Assembly (NCBI GenBank): GCA_020634935.1
Contig: JACKAT010000019.1
Coordinates: forward strand, 1-64,000
Length of the DNA: 64,000 nucleotides
Reading direction: 5' to 3'
Origin: Anaerolineales bacterium
Lineage (GTDB): Bacteria; Chloroflexota; Anaerolineae; 4572-78; J111
Shown: in pieces, positions 1-7,667 of the stretch
Position numbering within the stretch: the stretch's first letter is position 1
Layout of the letters: each line of letters opens with the position of its first letter
Notes under the pieces: model-generated
Databases searched by the model: none
Told to the model about the DNA's origin: nothing
The model's input: the letters and a program-made list of their open reading frames with translations, nothing else
Program-made: the position numbers and the translations under genes

Positions 1-309
1 ACCTTTATTATCTACTTAGACGAGGCCCAAGAAAACCGTTATCGCCATCGGCATGTATGGGATCAAGGCGAGGTAATCGAATTTCGTATCCAGTATGAAG
101 CCTTTATTGCCGGTCAATGGCATCCTGTCTTGCGATATGATACGGCTCACGATCAGCCTCACCGGGATATCCTTCACCCTGACGGTACTCAAACCAAAGA
201 GATGTATCCCAACTACAGCAATGCTGAAATATTAACCCTTGGGCAGCGAGATATAATCGAAAATTGGCCGGCTTATCGAGCGACCTATCAGCAGGAAATG
301 AGGAAATGA
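1..309 (+). CDS. DUF7718-like small protein, C-terminal part (5' end outside window)
   Basis: The first base of the window is already in frame, and the reading frame runs 102 codons to a TGA. The product is acidic and aromatic-rich, with segments such as YLDEAQENRYRHRH and HRDILHPDGTQTKEM. From memory it resembles the DUF7718 family, which has no known biochemical function and is often encoded just upstream of a DUF5647 gene, as here. The next gene starts 4 bases after this stop, so the two are probably co-transcribed. Many such pairs lie near toxin-antitoxin genes, and an antitoxin/PIN pair follows directly. The family name is recall-based; that it is coding is well supported by the neighbour spacing. 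Confidence 0.6.
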   Translation, partial: TFIIYLDEAQENRYRHRHVWDQGEVIEFRIQYEAFIAGQWHPVLRYDTAHDQPHRDILHPDGTQTKEMYPNYSNAEILTLGQRDIIENWPAYRATYQQEMRK

Positions 310-313
310 ATCG

Positions 314-610
314 ATGAATGAATTTTATCAAGCCAAATCCAAAGAGTTGTTTATCGAGTTTACCCGGTACGTCATCGAACACCCTGACTTTGCGGCGCTC
401 ATTCCCCAAGATGCCCAGGTGGTGTTGTTAGACCATAAAGACCCAACCTACAGCTTACAAGCGATCAAGGCGGCTCAACAAGCGAAACAAACTGATGATG
501 AAGTGAATCGGCCTGTCGTGTATATTGAAGTTAGGGAAATGGCGCCGATTCAATCACGCCTGCGGAAAGTGGAACTCCTCAAATCGCCGCCTGAGTATGC
601 CGTTTCTTGA
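314..610 (+). CDS. DUF5647 family protein
   Basis: This 98-residue protein begins MNEFYQAKSKELFIEF and contains the segment IPQDAQVVLLDHKDP, which fits the DUF5647 family (small proteins of about 90-110 residues, function unknown). It follows the DUF7718-like gene by 4 bases, so a two-gene unit is likely. No transmembrane segment, signal peptide or catalytic motif is apparent. The context is a run of small genes with a PIN toxin pair downstream, which suggests an accessory or defence/toxin setting, but nothing in the sequence fixes a role. Confidence 0.65.
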   Translation: MNEFYQAKSKELFIEFTRYVIEHPDFAALIPQDAQVVLLDHKDPTYSLQAIKAAQQAKQTDDEVNRPVVYIEVREMAPIQSRLRKVELLKSPPEYAVS

Positions 611-660
611 TTGAAGTTGGATTGATTTGGGTGGTAACCAGTAGCATAAAGGATACAAAG

Positions 661-933
661 ATGAAAGCAATTGAAATGGAAACAACCATATCTCCAGACG
701 GTAAATTACCGGCATCCTTTCGAGAAGCCTTTGGTCGGAAAGTTCGCGTCATTATTCTGTTCCAGGAAGAAGAGCAGGAAAAGGCAACGACGAAAGATGA
801 ACGGGGGCACCTAATGGCGCTTGCCGGAAAAGTGAAAGCTTTCCAAATCATTGACGATCCGGTGGGATTTCAACAAAAATTGCGAGATGAGTGGGCGCGC
901 GGATGGGACGAATGGAATCCGAACGCTTCTTGA
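661..933 (+). CDS. antitoxin-like protein paired with PIN toxin
   Basis: The 90-residue product starts MKAIEMETTISPDGKLPASF, the layout of small antitoxin proteins whose N-terminal strands form a swapped-hairpin-type DNA-binding domain; the acidic C-terminus would wrap the toxin. An in-frame TTG exists 54 bases upstream, but the ATG at 661 has a GGA-rich ribosome site and gives the expected family N-terminus. The last 22-31 bases overlap the PIN gene, typical of type II toxin-antitoxin operons. I infer it neutralises that toxin and represses the operon; the exact antitoxin family is not certain. Confidence 0.65.
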   Translation: MKAIEMETTISPDGKLPASFREAFGRKVRVIILFQEEEQEKATTKDERGHLMALAGKVKAFQIIDDPVGFQQKLRDEWARGWDEWNPNAS

Positions 934-1283
934 TCGATACCAATATTTTTATCCTGCTGTTCAATGACCGGTTGACGGAATCTTTTCCTGATGGAGAAAT
1001 TGGGTATTCGATCATCACGGAGATGGAGTTGCGCTCTTTTCCAGCACTAACCTCAGCAGAAGAAATTTTAATTCGTGACCAACTCGCCACTTTTATGGGT
1101 TACGGCATTGATGATGCTGTTAAGGAGGAAGCTATTCACTTGCGGCGCACCATACGACTTAAACTGCCGGATGCCATCATCGCCGCCACGGCCATTGTCT
1201 ATGATGCGGTTCTGGTGACAAACGACAAGCAACTTCATACGGTACCAGGTTTGAATTGTCGCGAATTAGCCATGAAACCGTAA
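903..1283 (+). CDS. PIN-domain toxin (VapC-like ribonuclease)
   Basis: About 126 residues forming a PIN domain. The acidic metal-binding residues expected for the fold are visible: Asp in FLIDTNIFI near the N-terminus, Glu in IITEMEL, Asp in KLPDAIIAATA, and a fourth in VTNDKQL near the C-terminus. PIN toxins of this type are Mg2+-dependent ribonucleases that cut tRNA or rRNA. The start is either ATG at 903 or at 912; both overlap the antitoxin gene, which implies translational coupling. The toxin appears intact. It is one of two toxin-antitoxin loci in the window; the other, at the right end, is interrupted. Confidence 0.8.
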   Translation: MGRMESERFLIDTNIFILLFNDRLTESFPDGEIGYSIITEMELRSFPALTSAEEILIRDQLATFMGYGIDDAVKEEAIHLRRTIRLKLPDAIIAATAIVYDAVLVTNDKQLHTVPGLNCRELAMKP

Positions 1284-1310
1284 TTTACCTTCCGCAAAAA
1301 CGGTAAACCC

Positions 1311-2189
1311 ATGAACCACTCCCCCCTAAACCCAATCTCGGAACACGTCTACTGGCTAGCGCCGAATGCCACGACCGACCGGCCCGTACTCGGGGCGGTG
1401 GTGGGCGAGCGGGCGACGCTGATTGTCGATGCCGGTAACTCGCCGGCGCATGCCAAGCTGCTGTTGGACGGATTGGCCGAGGTCAGCCCGGCGCACCACC
1501 AACGCTACCTGGTGCTGACCCATTGGCATTGGGATCACGTGTTTGGGACGGCGGCTTTTGAGATGCCCATCTTTGCCTACAAAGAAACCCAACAGGTGAT
1601 GACCGATATGGCCGGCCTGGATTGGAGCGACGCAGCGCTCGACCGGCGGGTGGCCGAAGGGACCGAGATTGAGTTTTGCCGGGATATGATCAAAGCCGAA
1701 TGGCCTGATCGGACCGACTTACGGCTCAAACTGCCCGACGTCGCCTTTACCACCGAGCTGGCGTTTGACCTGGGCGGAGTCACGTGCCGGGTCAACCCCG
1801 TGGGCGGCGATCACGCCTCCGATGCCTGTGTCGTGGTCGTTCCTGAAGATAAGATTGTCTTTCTGAGCGACTGTTTGTACGAAGACCTGCACCACGGCCC
1901 GCTGAGCTATACCCCGGCCAAACTGTTTCCGCTGATCGAGACCGTAGTCGGTTACGACGCCGACTATTATCTCTGGGGCCACGACCCGGAACCTATGTCC
2001 AAAGCCGCGCTGCTGGATTTTACCGGCTCATTGCAATCGATTGGCGAACAGGTGGAGCGGGTGGGGGACAATCGGGGCGTTATCCTCGAAGCGCTGCCCG
2101 GTATCACCGGCCAACCCTTGGCTGAAGACCACATCGAGCTGGTTGATGCGTTTCTGGCCGGGTTGCGAAAGGGCGACATTAATTCGTAG
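1311..2189 (+). CDS. MBL-fold metallo-hydrolase
   Basis: This 292-residue protein has the metallo-beta-lactamase fold signature THWHWDHVFG (HxHxDH, binding two metal ions), preceded by a beta-sandwich strand ending LIVDAGNSPAH. A later His (VGGDHASDACV), an Asp (FLSDCLYED) and a terminal YYLWGHDPEP supply the remaining ligands. The family includes lactamases, glyoxalase II and lactonases; the substrate here cannot be told. It has no signal peptide and is likely cytosolic. It starts 28 bases after the PIN gene but is of different character, so it is probably a separate function. Downstream lie hairpin repeats. Confidence 0.85.
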   Translation: MNHSPLNPISEHVYWLAPNATTDRPVLGAVVGERATLIVDAGNSPAHAKLLLDGLAEVSPAHHQRYLVLTHWHWDHVFGTAAFEMPIFAYKETQQVMTDMAGLDWSDAALDRRVAEGTEIEFCRDMIKAEWPDRTDLRLKLPDVAFTTELAFDLGGVTCRVNPVGGDHASDACVVVVPEDKIVFLSDCLYEDLHHGPLSYTPAKLFPLIETVVGYDADYYLWGHDPEPMSKAALLDFTGSLQSIGEQVERVGDNRGVILEALPGITGQPLAEDHIELVDAFLAGLRKGDINS

Positions 2190-2265
2190 GTTGGGTCGAC
2201 GCAGGAGACCCAACATTTCTATGCACGCCCTAGCTGTCGGGTCTCGTGCCTCGACCCGACCTACT
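2187..2265. repeat. inverted repeat, GTAGGTCGGGTCGA type
   Basis: Left arm 2187-2215 and right arm 2237-2265 are near-perfect reverse complements (GTAGGTTGGGTCGACGC against GTAGGTCGGGTCGAGGC read inward). The stem starts at the stop codon of the MBL gene and can act as its transcription end. Similar GTAGGTCGGGT-type hairpins are common intergenic repeats in environmental bacteria. Confidence 0.6.
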
Positions 2266-2352
2266 ATCTACCACCAAATCACTTTTGCTAACGAACGTGT
2301 CGTTCAACCCACGCCACCCGGACATAAATGCTCCGGGCTATGAAACGACACC

Positions 2353-2381
2353 GGATTTCATCCAAAAACCGGATGAAATCC
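2353..2381. terminator. perfect 11-bp hairpin
   Basis: Arms GGATTTCATCC and GGATGAAATCC enclose a 7-base loop. There is no strong T tract, so this may be a repeat-type hairpin instead of a classical terminator. It lies between convergent genes (MBL hydrolase + and glutamate-synthase-like -). Confidence 0.4.
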
Positions 2382-2404
2382 CATTGATGGGGCGCCGTTT
2401 AATA

Positions 2405-2427
2405 GCTCGGCGAGTTCATCGCCGAGC
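2405..2427. repeat. 9-bp stem hairpin GCTCGGCGA/TCGCCGAGC
   Basis: A perfect 9-bp stem with a 5-base loop, 24 bases right of the previous hairpin. It is part of a run of palindromes filling the 394-base gap between the convergent genes. Confidence 0.4.
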
Positions 2428-2458
2428 GGGACCCGGTCGTAGATAATTCTCATTGCTT

Positions 2459-2580
2459 TATGACTTACGTAGTTGGGAGTAAAACCTTCCTGGAAGCTGG
2501 ATATACAAGCATTCGAGGAACCCAGAGCTGTTTGTTAGCCTCCCGTAAAGCTTCCAGGAAGGTGAAGTGCGTAAGTCATA
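2459..2580. mobile_element. MITE-1 family copy A (variant interior)
   Basis: A 122-bp element with ends TATGACTTACG and CGTAAGTCATA. It is flanked by the 5-bp direct repeat TGCTT (2454-2458 and 2581-2585). The interior carries a long palindrome built on AACCTTCCTGGAAGCT, different from the GGTGACAGTCACTT palindrome of the other copies, so only the ends are shared. The right duplication overlaps the stop codon of the gene ending at 2584, so insertion may have altered that gene's last codons. It has no coding capacity. Confidence 0.7.
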
Positions 2581-2583
2581 TGC

Positions 2584-4122
2584 TTAATATGACATCTTAA
2601 CGTCCAACATTAACTGCTCGATAGCCAGCCGATCCTGGGCCGAGGGGTGTCGGATGGCCGGCGGGTAGTGAAACAACTGGTCGATGGTGGTGGCGCTAAA
2701 CCACCCATCGAGGATTTCGAAGTGGTCGAGTGTGACCAGGCTGGGGTGCGGGACGCCGCAGGCGCGGCTGAGCCGGGTGAGTTCTTTGCGAAGGGTGACG
2801 ATGTAATTGGCCAGCCGCACCGATTTGAGCGACGGGTCCAGGCCGTGGGCAAACCAGCGATTTTGGGTGGCCACGCCGGAGGGGCAGTGGCCGGTATGGC
2901 AGCGCTGGGCCTGGATACAGCCGATGGCCAGCATCGCTTCCCGGGCGACGGCGATCATATCGCAGCCGAGACCAAAGGCGAAGAGCGCCCGTTCGGGAAA
3001 GCCTAAGCGGCCGGAGCCGATAAAGACCACCTTCTGATGAACATCATATTCGGCCAGGATTGGGTAGACGCGGCTAAAGCCCACCTTGAACGGCAGCGAC
3101 ACGTGGTCGGTAAAGGCCAGGGGCGCGCTGCCGGTGCCGCCCTCGCCGCCGTCAATGGTGATGAAATCCACGCCGCGACTGCCGGTCGCCATTGAGCGGG
3201 CCAGGTCGCGCCAGAAATCGATCTCCCCGACGGCCGATTTGATGCCCACCGGCAAACCGGTCGCCTCGGCAATTTGTTCCACAAAATCCAACAAGCTGTC
3301 AACATCGTGAAAGGCGGTGTGTGCCGACGGGCTGAGACAATCCTGGCCCAGCGGGATGCCGCGAATGCGAGCCACTTCGGGCGTGATCTTGGCGGCGGGC
3401 AGGATACCGCCCAGCCCGGGCTTGGCCCCCTGGCTGAGTTTGATCTCGATGGCCCGAACCGGCGGGTGCTGCTGCACCGTATCGACCAGCTTGGGCAGGC
3501 TGAACCGGCCGTCAAGCTCGCGAGCGCCAAAGTAGGCGGTGCCAATCTGCCAGATTAGATCGCCGCCGTGGAGGTGGTGCGGTGAGATGCCCCCTTCGCC
3601 GGTATTGTGCAGACAGCCGGCCAACTGACAGCCCCGATTGAGGGCCTCCACGGCCGGCGCGCTGAGCGAACCGAAACTCATCGCCGATAGATTGACCACT
3701 GAGGCCGGCCGAAATTGCCTGGCTCGCTGCCGGGGGCCGCCCAGCACCTTGGCGCACGGTAGGTGATAATCGGGATCGTGACCGGGTTGGCCCGGCTGCG
3801 GGTCGGGCAGGGGAAAGGCGTTGTGTTTGATGATCAGATAGTTCGGCTCCTCTTCTAAATCTTTGTCGGTGCCGAAACTAAAGTAGTTATTCTCGTGTTT
3901 GGCCGAGGCGTAGACCCAGCGCCGTTGATCGCGGCTGAACGGGCGCTCGTCATCGTTATCGGTGACGATGTACTGCCGCAGCTCCGGGCCAACCGCCTCC
4001 AGCCAGTACCGAAAATGACCGATAACCGGAAAATTGCGCAGAATCGTGTGCCGGCGCTGGAGGAGATCATACGCCGCCAACGCTAGAATAATGACCAGAA
4101 CTAAGGTAATGACAATCCACAT
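2584..4122 (-). CDS. FMN-binding glutamate synthase family protein
   Basis: A 512-residue protein with one N-terminal transmembrane helix (about residues 2-19, VITLVLVIILALAAY) followed by a glutamate synthase central/FMN domain. Family signatures include SAMSFGSLSAPAVEALN, GEGGISPHH, a GGEGGTGSAP phosphate-binding loop near residue 325 and CHTGHCPSGVATQ near the C-terminal third, where cysteines of the 3Fe-4S type cluster sit. The TIM barrel transfers ammonia to 2-oxoglutarate in true GltS; stand-alone membrane-anchored members (YerD-like) lack the glutaminase domain and their reaction is unproven. The gene ends on the target duplication of a miniature element. It is likely monocistronic; a word-repeat hairpin lies just upstream. 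Confidence 0.85.
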   Translation of the reverse strand: MWIVITLVLVIILALAAYDLLQRRHTILRNFPVIGHFRYWLEAVGPELRQYIVTDNDDERPFSRDQRRWVYASAKHENNYFSFGTDKDLEEEPNYLIIKHNAFPLPDPQPGQPGHDPDYHLPCAKVLGGPRQRARQFRPASVVNLSAMSFGSLSAPAVEALNRGCQLAGCLHNTGEGGISPHHLHGGDLIWQIGTAYFGARELDGRFSLPKLVDTVQQHPPVRAIEIKLSQGAKPGLGGILPAAKITPEVARIRGIPLGQDCLSPSAHTAFHDVDSLLDFVEQIAEATGLPVGIKSAVGEIDFWRDLARSMATGSRGVDFITIDGGEGGTGSAPLAFTDHVSLPFKVGFSRVYPILAEYDVHQKVVFIGSGRLGFPERALFAFGLGCDMIAVAREAMLAIGCIQAQRCHTGHCPSGVATQNRWFAHGLDPSLKSVRLANYIVTLRKELTRLSRACGVPHPSLVTLDHFEILDGWFSATTIDQLFHYPPAIRHPSAQDRLAIEQLMLDVKMSY

Positions 4123-4156
4123 ATACGAACTCCCTTCTTCTAACGCCTTCGTTATT

Positions 4157-4228
4157 GGGGAATAGGGAGTAGGGAGTAGGAAGTAGGGGTAAAAACCGAT
4201 TACTCCCTACTCCTTACTCCCTACTTCC
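4157..4228. repeat. locus-specific word hairpin (GGGAGTAGGAAGTAGG)
   Basis: Left arm: pseudo-tandem words AGGGAGTAGGGAGTAGG and AAGTAGGGG. Right arm: the complementary ACTCCCTACTCC and TTACTCCCTACTTCCC. It lies upstream of the glutamate-synthase-like gene. One unpaired arm of the same word reappears at about 12497-12535. Confidence 0.6.
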
Positions 4229-4291
4229 CGCGTGGTTAGTACTGAACCCTTGGTTTTTCGGTATTTCCTAGACCCGGAGCAACCTGGGTAA

Positions 4292-4385
4292 TTATGAGTT
4301 TAAAGCAAAATCTCCCCCGATGCGCCGGTCATCAGGAGAGAATGGCCCCTAAATAGCTGGTCAGTGTTTAGCCTGGTTACGTAGC
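4292..4385 (+). repeat. palindromic repeat pair, copy 1 (direct with 11992-12085)
   Basis: Shares TATGAGTTTAA, CAAAATCTC, GATGCGCC, GTCATCAGG and AATAGC in the same order and spacing with the copy at 11992-12085. The central inverted repeat is imperfect here. The two copies lie outside opposite ends of the ATPase operon. Confidence 0.6.
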
Positions 4386-4440
4386 CAGGTTTCGTGAAAA
4401 CCCAGGTGACAGTCACTTATTGTCGCAGCGTGGGCAGGCT

Positions 4441-4788
4441 TTAGTTGGGCCGGTGATGTTCGAGCGCATGTTTACACTCGATACAAAAGGTTGTTTCGGG
4501 CAGAATCTCCAGGCGCTCGGGCTCGATGGGCCGGCCGCAGCGTTCGCAAATACCGTAATGCCCTTTACGGGCCTCTTCAAGTGCCTGCTCGATTTCTTGT
4601 AATTTGCGTTCGTGAATATCAACCAGCGATTGCGCGATGTCCCGTTCGGCCCACTTTGGGTCGCCCTCGGCCACGTCGCCATCAACTTCCATGATCGCCT
4701 CCCGGCGCAGGTGGGCTAATTCTGCCAGCAGTTTCGCTCGCTCGCTTTCGAGTTTTTTGATGGGTTGGGTTGTTCCACTTTCTGTCAT
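4441..4788 (-). CDS. DksA/TraR C4-type zinc-finger protein
   Basis: A 115-residue protein with an N-terminal coiled coil (about residues 8-85, heavy in Leu/Glu/Lys/Arg) and a C-terminal four-cysteine zinc finger: GICERCGRPIEPERL followed by FCIEC, i.e. CxxC-x17-CxxC. DksA/TraR proteins insert the coiled coil into the RNA polymerase secondary channel and tune initiation, often with ppGpp. The coiled-coil-tip acidic pair is only roughly matched (DGDVAEGDP), so the protein may be a general stress-response relative instead of a true DksA. It lies upstream of the glutamate-synthase-like gene on the same strand but 319 bases away, with repeats between, so it is not clearly in an operon. Confidence 0.8.
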   Translation of the reverse strand: MTESGTTQPIKKLESERAKLLAELAHLRREAIMEVDGDVAEGDPKWAERDIAQSLVDIHERKLQEIEQALEEARKGHYGICERCGRPIEPERLEILPETTFCIECKHALEHHRPN

Positions 4789-4834
4789 AAGTCCACCTCT
4801 TCTTAAATTCGTAACGCTTTTATTGCCAAAGGGG

Positions 4835-4961
4835 GCGAGGCTAAAGCCATCGCCCTGAAAGAGCGAAGGACGCTAAAGCGCCCTAATCCAGCGCAATCCT
4901 AGCCCGAAAGGGCTTCGCTCTCTCAGCACGGGTCTTTAGGCCCGTGCTGCGGGGGACGGCC
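4835..4961 (-). repeat. 127-bp multi-palindrome repeat, copy 1 (inverted with 12544-12668)
   Basis: Contains four small palindromes in a row (GCGAGGCTAAAGCCATCGC; GCGAAGGACGCTAAAGCGCC; CCCGAAAGGGCTTCGC; GCACGGGTCTTTAGGCCCGT). Reverse-complemented, it matches 12544-12668 at roughly nine positions in ten by eye. The pair brackets the N-ATPase operon in inverted orientation. Confidence 0.7.
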
Positions 4962-5010
4962 AGTTTGTACGCCGATTAATTTCTTAACCTGCCTAGGTCC
5001 AGAGTGTACG

Positions 5011-5034
5011 GGTGGCGGAGACATCTCCGCCACC
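5011..5034 (-). terminator. 10-bp perfect hairpin after atpG
   Basis: GGTGGCGGAG and CTCCGCCACC with a 4-base loop, 57 bases beyond the atpG stop in the direction of transcription. It lacks a T run, so it may be a stability hairpin instead of an intrinsic terminator, but it is the first strong stem after the operon. Confidence 0.45.
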
Positions 5035-5090
5035 ATCGGCATCAACGGCTAAAGCCGTCACTACTAACTGGGTGACCCACTCCGGGTCAT

Positions 5091-5975
5091 CTACGCTTGC
5101 TTAACCGTCAGGGCCTCGAAACCGGCGACGATATCTAACAACTCCTCGGTGATGGCGCTTTGACGCTGGTGGTTGTAGCGGACCTTGAGCTGCTGCAAAC
5201 GTTCGTCCAGGTTGTGCTCGGCGGCTTGCATCGACATCAACCGGGCGGCGTTTTCGCCGGCCAGCGACTCCAGGCAGGCGCGGTACAACGAGACAAAAAG
5301 CTGCTGGCGAATGAGCGCCGCAAACAATGCTTCCTCGGTCATGCGGTAAGTCGGGCGGACGCCCGAGGGCCACGGTTTCGCCTTCAACGCTTCGAGCCAG
5401 GCCGGGTCAACCGGCCAGAACTGCTCCCGGTGCGGCTCGCACGCGGCGTTCGACACCGGCTTGTTATAGAATAGGGCAATCTGCTCCACGGCCTGCTGCT
5501 CGCGCCAACCCTCGATTTTGATGAGCATCGTCTGAACCAGCGGGGTAATGGCAGCCATCGTACCAGGCACGGCGAAATAATCGGCCACGGGGCGTTCCGC
5601 CTGGTCCAGATAACCGATGACTCGCTGCCCCACACCTAAGATGAGGGCCTCCGGCGATCCGGTCTCGGTTAGATGTTGCAAGGTGTAAGCGGCAATCTGC
5701 TCGTTGAAGCGGCCGCACATGCCTTGATCGGAGCCGAAGATGACCACACCCACGCGACGGCCCGCCGCCGGTTTGACGGCCGGCAGCGGTTCGAGGCCGT
5801 GCTGCAATACAATCTGCAAGCCCAGTTCAATCGTTTCGCTGTAGTCGGCCAGCGACTTGACCGCCTGTTCATATTGGCGAATGCTGACCGCCGCCAGCAC
5901 CTTCATCGTTCGCACGATCGAGTACAGTTCTGCGGCGATGGCCATCTTGCGCTTTAACGCCTCAAGAGTTTGCAT
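5091..5975 (-). CDS. atpG: N-ATPase F1 gamma subunit
   Basis: A 294-residue gamma subunit, the rotating central stalk of F1. The N-terminal helix carries MQTLEALKRKMAIAAELYSIVRTMKVLAAVSI, and the C-terminal helix reads AAEHNLDERLQQLKVRYNHQRQSAITEELLDI, the usual gamma C-terminus (NRxRQxxITxE type). The middle holds GSDQGMCGRFN, equivalent to the family's SDRGLCG. It is the last gene of the operon, separated from atpA by 162 bases filled with a long imperfect hairpin. All other junctions in the operon overlap or are tight apart from the 58-base atpQ-atpC gap. The sequence diverges from housekeeping gamma, as expected for N-type enzymes. Confidence 0.92.
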   Translation of the reverse strand: MQTLEALKRKMAIAAELYSIVRTMKVLAAVSIRQYEQAVKSLADYSETIELGLQIVLQHGLEPLPAVKPAAGRRVGVVIFGSDQGMCGRFNEQIAAYTLQHLTETGSPEALILGVGQRVIGYLDQAERPVADYFAVPGTMAAITPLVQTMLIKIEGWREQQAVEQIALFYNKPVSNAACEPHREQFWPVDPAWLEALKAKPWPSGVRPTYRMTEEALFAALIRQQLFVSLYRACLESLAGENAARLMSMQAAEHNLDERLQQLKVRYNHQRQSAITEELLDIVAGFEALTVKQA

Positions 5976-5993
5976 CTAGCGATTGAACCTCCA

Positions 5994-6137
5994 CTAGAGT
6001 TTATAGAGTTCTAGAGTTAGGGAGTTTAATGAGTTATTCAACAGTTAATAAGCCTCTTTTTGGACAAAACACGGCCGTTATTTGATCTGACCCCTAAACT
6101 CTATGAACTCTATGAACTCATTAAACTCCATAAACTC
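5994..6137. repeat. word hairpin inside the ATPase operon (AGAGTTTATAGAGTT)
   Basis: Left arm about 5994-6040 (TAGAGTTTATAGAGTTCTAG and GGAGTTTAATGAGTT); right arm about 6090-6137 (AAACTCTATGAACTCTATGA and ACTCATTAAACTCC). It occupies the whole atpA-atpG gap. It could lower gamma expression or act as an mRNA processing site; I infer this from position only. Confidence 0.6.
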
Positions 6138-7667
6138 CTACAAAGTAGCGATGGCTTGTTGCGCCACCCGCAGCAGCGCCTGGCGGTCTTCGGATTTGAG
6201 CGCCTCGCCGGACCTGATCCGCTGGCCCACATCGGGCAGGTGATCGACGGCGGCCTGGCGCACCGCCTGTTCGGCCGGGCCGATCCGCTCCAACGGGAGC
6301 GGATCGAGCAGCCCTTCGGTGACGGCCAGCAGGACGGCGATCTGCTCCGGCACGGGAAGGGGCGCGTACTGCGGCTGCTTCAAAACCTCGCGCACGCGCC
6401 GCCCTCGATTGATGATCTGGCGGGTGGCTTCATCTAAGCGGGTACCGAAGCGGGAAAACACCTCCAGTTCCTCGAACTGGGCATAGGCCAGCCGCAAGTC
6501 GCCGGCAACCGCACGGTAGGCGGGCAGTTGGGCTTTGCCGCCCACCCGCGACACCGATTTGCCGACATCCACGGCCGGCAGTTCGCCCTTTTGAAACAGG
6601 TTTGGCCCCAGGTAAATCTGGCCGTCCGTAATCGAGATCAGATTGGTCGGGATGTAGTCGGACATATTCTGGGCCTGGGTCTCGATAATCGGGAGGGCCG
6701 TGAGCGAGCCGCCGCCAAACGCTGGGCGCAGATGGGTCGAGCGTTCCAGCAAGCGCGAATGGAGGTAGAAGATATCGCCCGGATAGGCTTCCCGGCCGGG
6801 CGGGCGGCGCAGCAGCAGCGACAGCTCGCGATAAGCTTCGGCGTGGCGGGTGAGGTTATCATACACGATCAGGACATCGCGGCCTTGCTCCATAAAATAT
6901 TCGGCCATCGAGGTCGCGGCGAACGGGGCCACAAATTGCAGGCCCGGCGGGTCTTCGCCGGTGGCCACCACCACCAGACAGAAATCCATCGCCTCTCGCT
7001 CACGCAATTCGGCAATCACTTTGGCCACCGCCGACTCGCGCTGGCCGATGACGCAGTAAACGCAAATTACCCCGGTATCGCGCTGATTGATGATCGTATC
7101 CACGGCCACGGCCGATTTGCCGGTTTGCCGGTCGCCCAGAATGAGCTCCCGCTGCCCCCGGCCAATTGGCACTAAGGCATCGATCACTTTCAGGCCGGTT
7201 TGCAGCGGCACGGTTACCGGCGCGCGGTGCATAATCGGCGGCGCTTCGCGTTCCGCCGGGCGCTGATCCGAGGCCCGGATGGGGCCTTGACCGTCCAGCG
7301 GTCGCCCGGTTGGGTCCACCACGCGGCCCAGCAGCCCCTCGCCGACCGGGACATCGAAGACGCGGCCGGTGCGGTGAACCTGGCCGCCGGCGCGGAGGTC
7401 GCTGCTGTCATCGAGCAGGATCACACCCACGACTTCGGGGTCGAGGTTGAAGGCCATCCCCAGCCGGTTGTGGGGGAACCGGATCAACTCCTCGGCTTCG
7501 ATGCCCGGCAGCCCTTCGACATAGGCAATGCCGTAGCTGACGTAGGTCACTGTACCAACCTCGGTCGCCGCCAGGGGGGGATGGTGGCGGTCCAGCACGC
7601 GGTCGAAGGTCGTTTCGGTGTCATCCAGGATCGATTTAAGATGAGGGTAGCCGGTGTTGTTGATCAT
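6138..7667 (-). CDS. atpA: N-ATPase F1 alpha subunit
   Basis: A 509-residue alpha subunit. The P-loop GDRQTGKS is at residues 178-185, the arginine-finger region SVSRVGGKAQ is near residue 370, and the N-terminal beta-barrel begins about residue 36 (EVGTVTYVSYGIAYVEGLPG). Alpha binds non-catalytic nucleotide and supplies the arginine finger to beta. Its start overlaps the atpF stop by 4 bases (ATGA type). The gene order F-A-G after B-E-F is that of the laterally spread N-ATPase operons, where delta is absent between atpF and atpA. Confidence 0.95.
   Translation of the reverse strand: MINNTGYPHLKSILDDTETTFDRVLDRHHPPLAATEVGTVTYVSYGIAYVEGLPGIEAEELIRFPHNRLGMAFNLDPEVVGVILLDDSSDLRAGGQVHRTGRVFDVPVGEGLLGRVVDPTGRPLDGQGPIRASDQRPAEREAPPIMHRAPVTVPLQTGLKVIDALVPIGRGQRELILGDRQTGKSAVAVDTIINQRDTGVICVYCVIGQRESAVAKVIAELREREAMDFCLVVVATGEDPPGLQFVAPFAATSMAEYFMEQGRDVLIVYDNLTRHAEAYRELSLLLRRPPGREAYPGDIFYLHSRLLERSTHLRPAFGGGSLTALPIIETQAQNMSDYIPTNLISITDGQIYLGPNLFQKGELPAVDVGKSVSRVGGKAQLPAYRAVAGDLRLAYAQFEELEVFSRFGTRLDEATRQIINRGRRVREVLKQPQYAPLPVPEQIAVLLAVTEGLLDPLPLERIGPAEQAVRQAAVDHLPDVGQRIRSGEALKSEDRQALLRVAQQAIATL

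Noticed and set aside
6528..7175. Long plus-strand frame over atpA (and similar ones at 10600-11154 and 7200-7838)
   Set aside because: Antisense shadows in GC-rich conserved genes; the minus-strand ATPase frames are certain.
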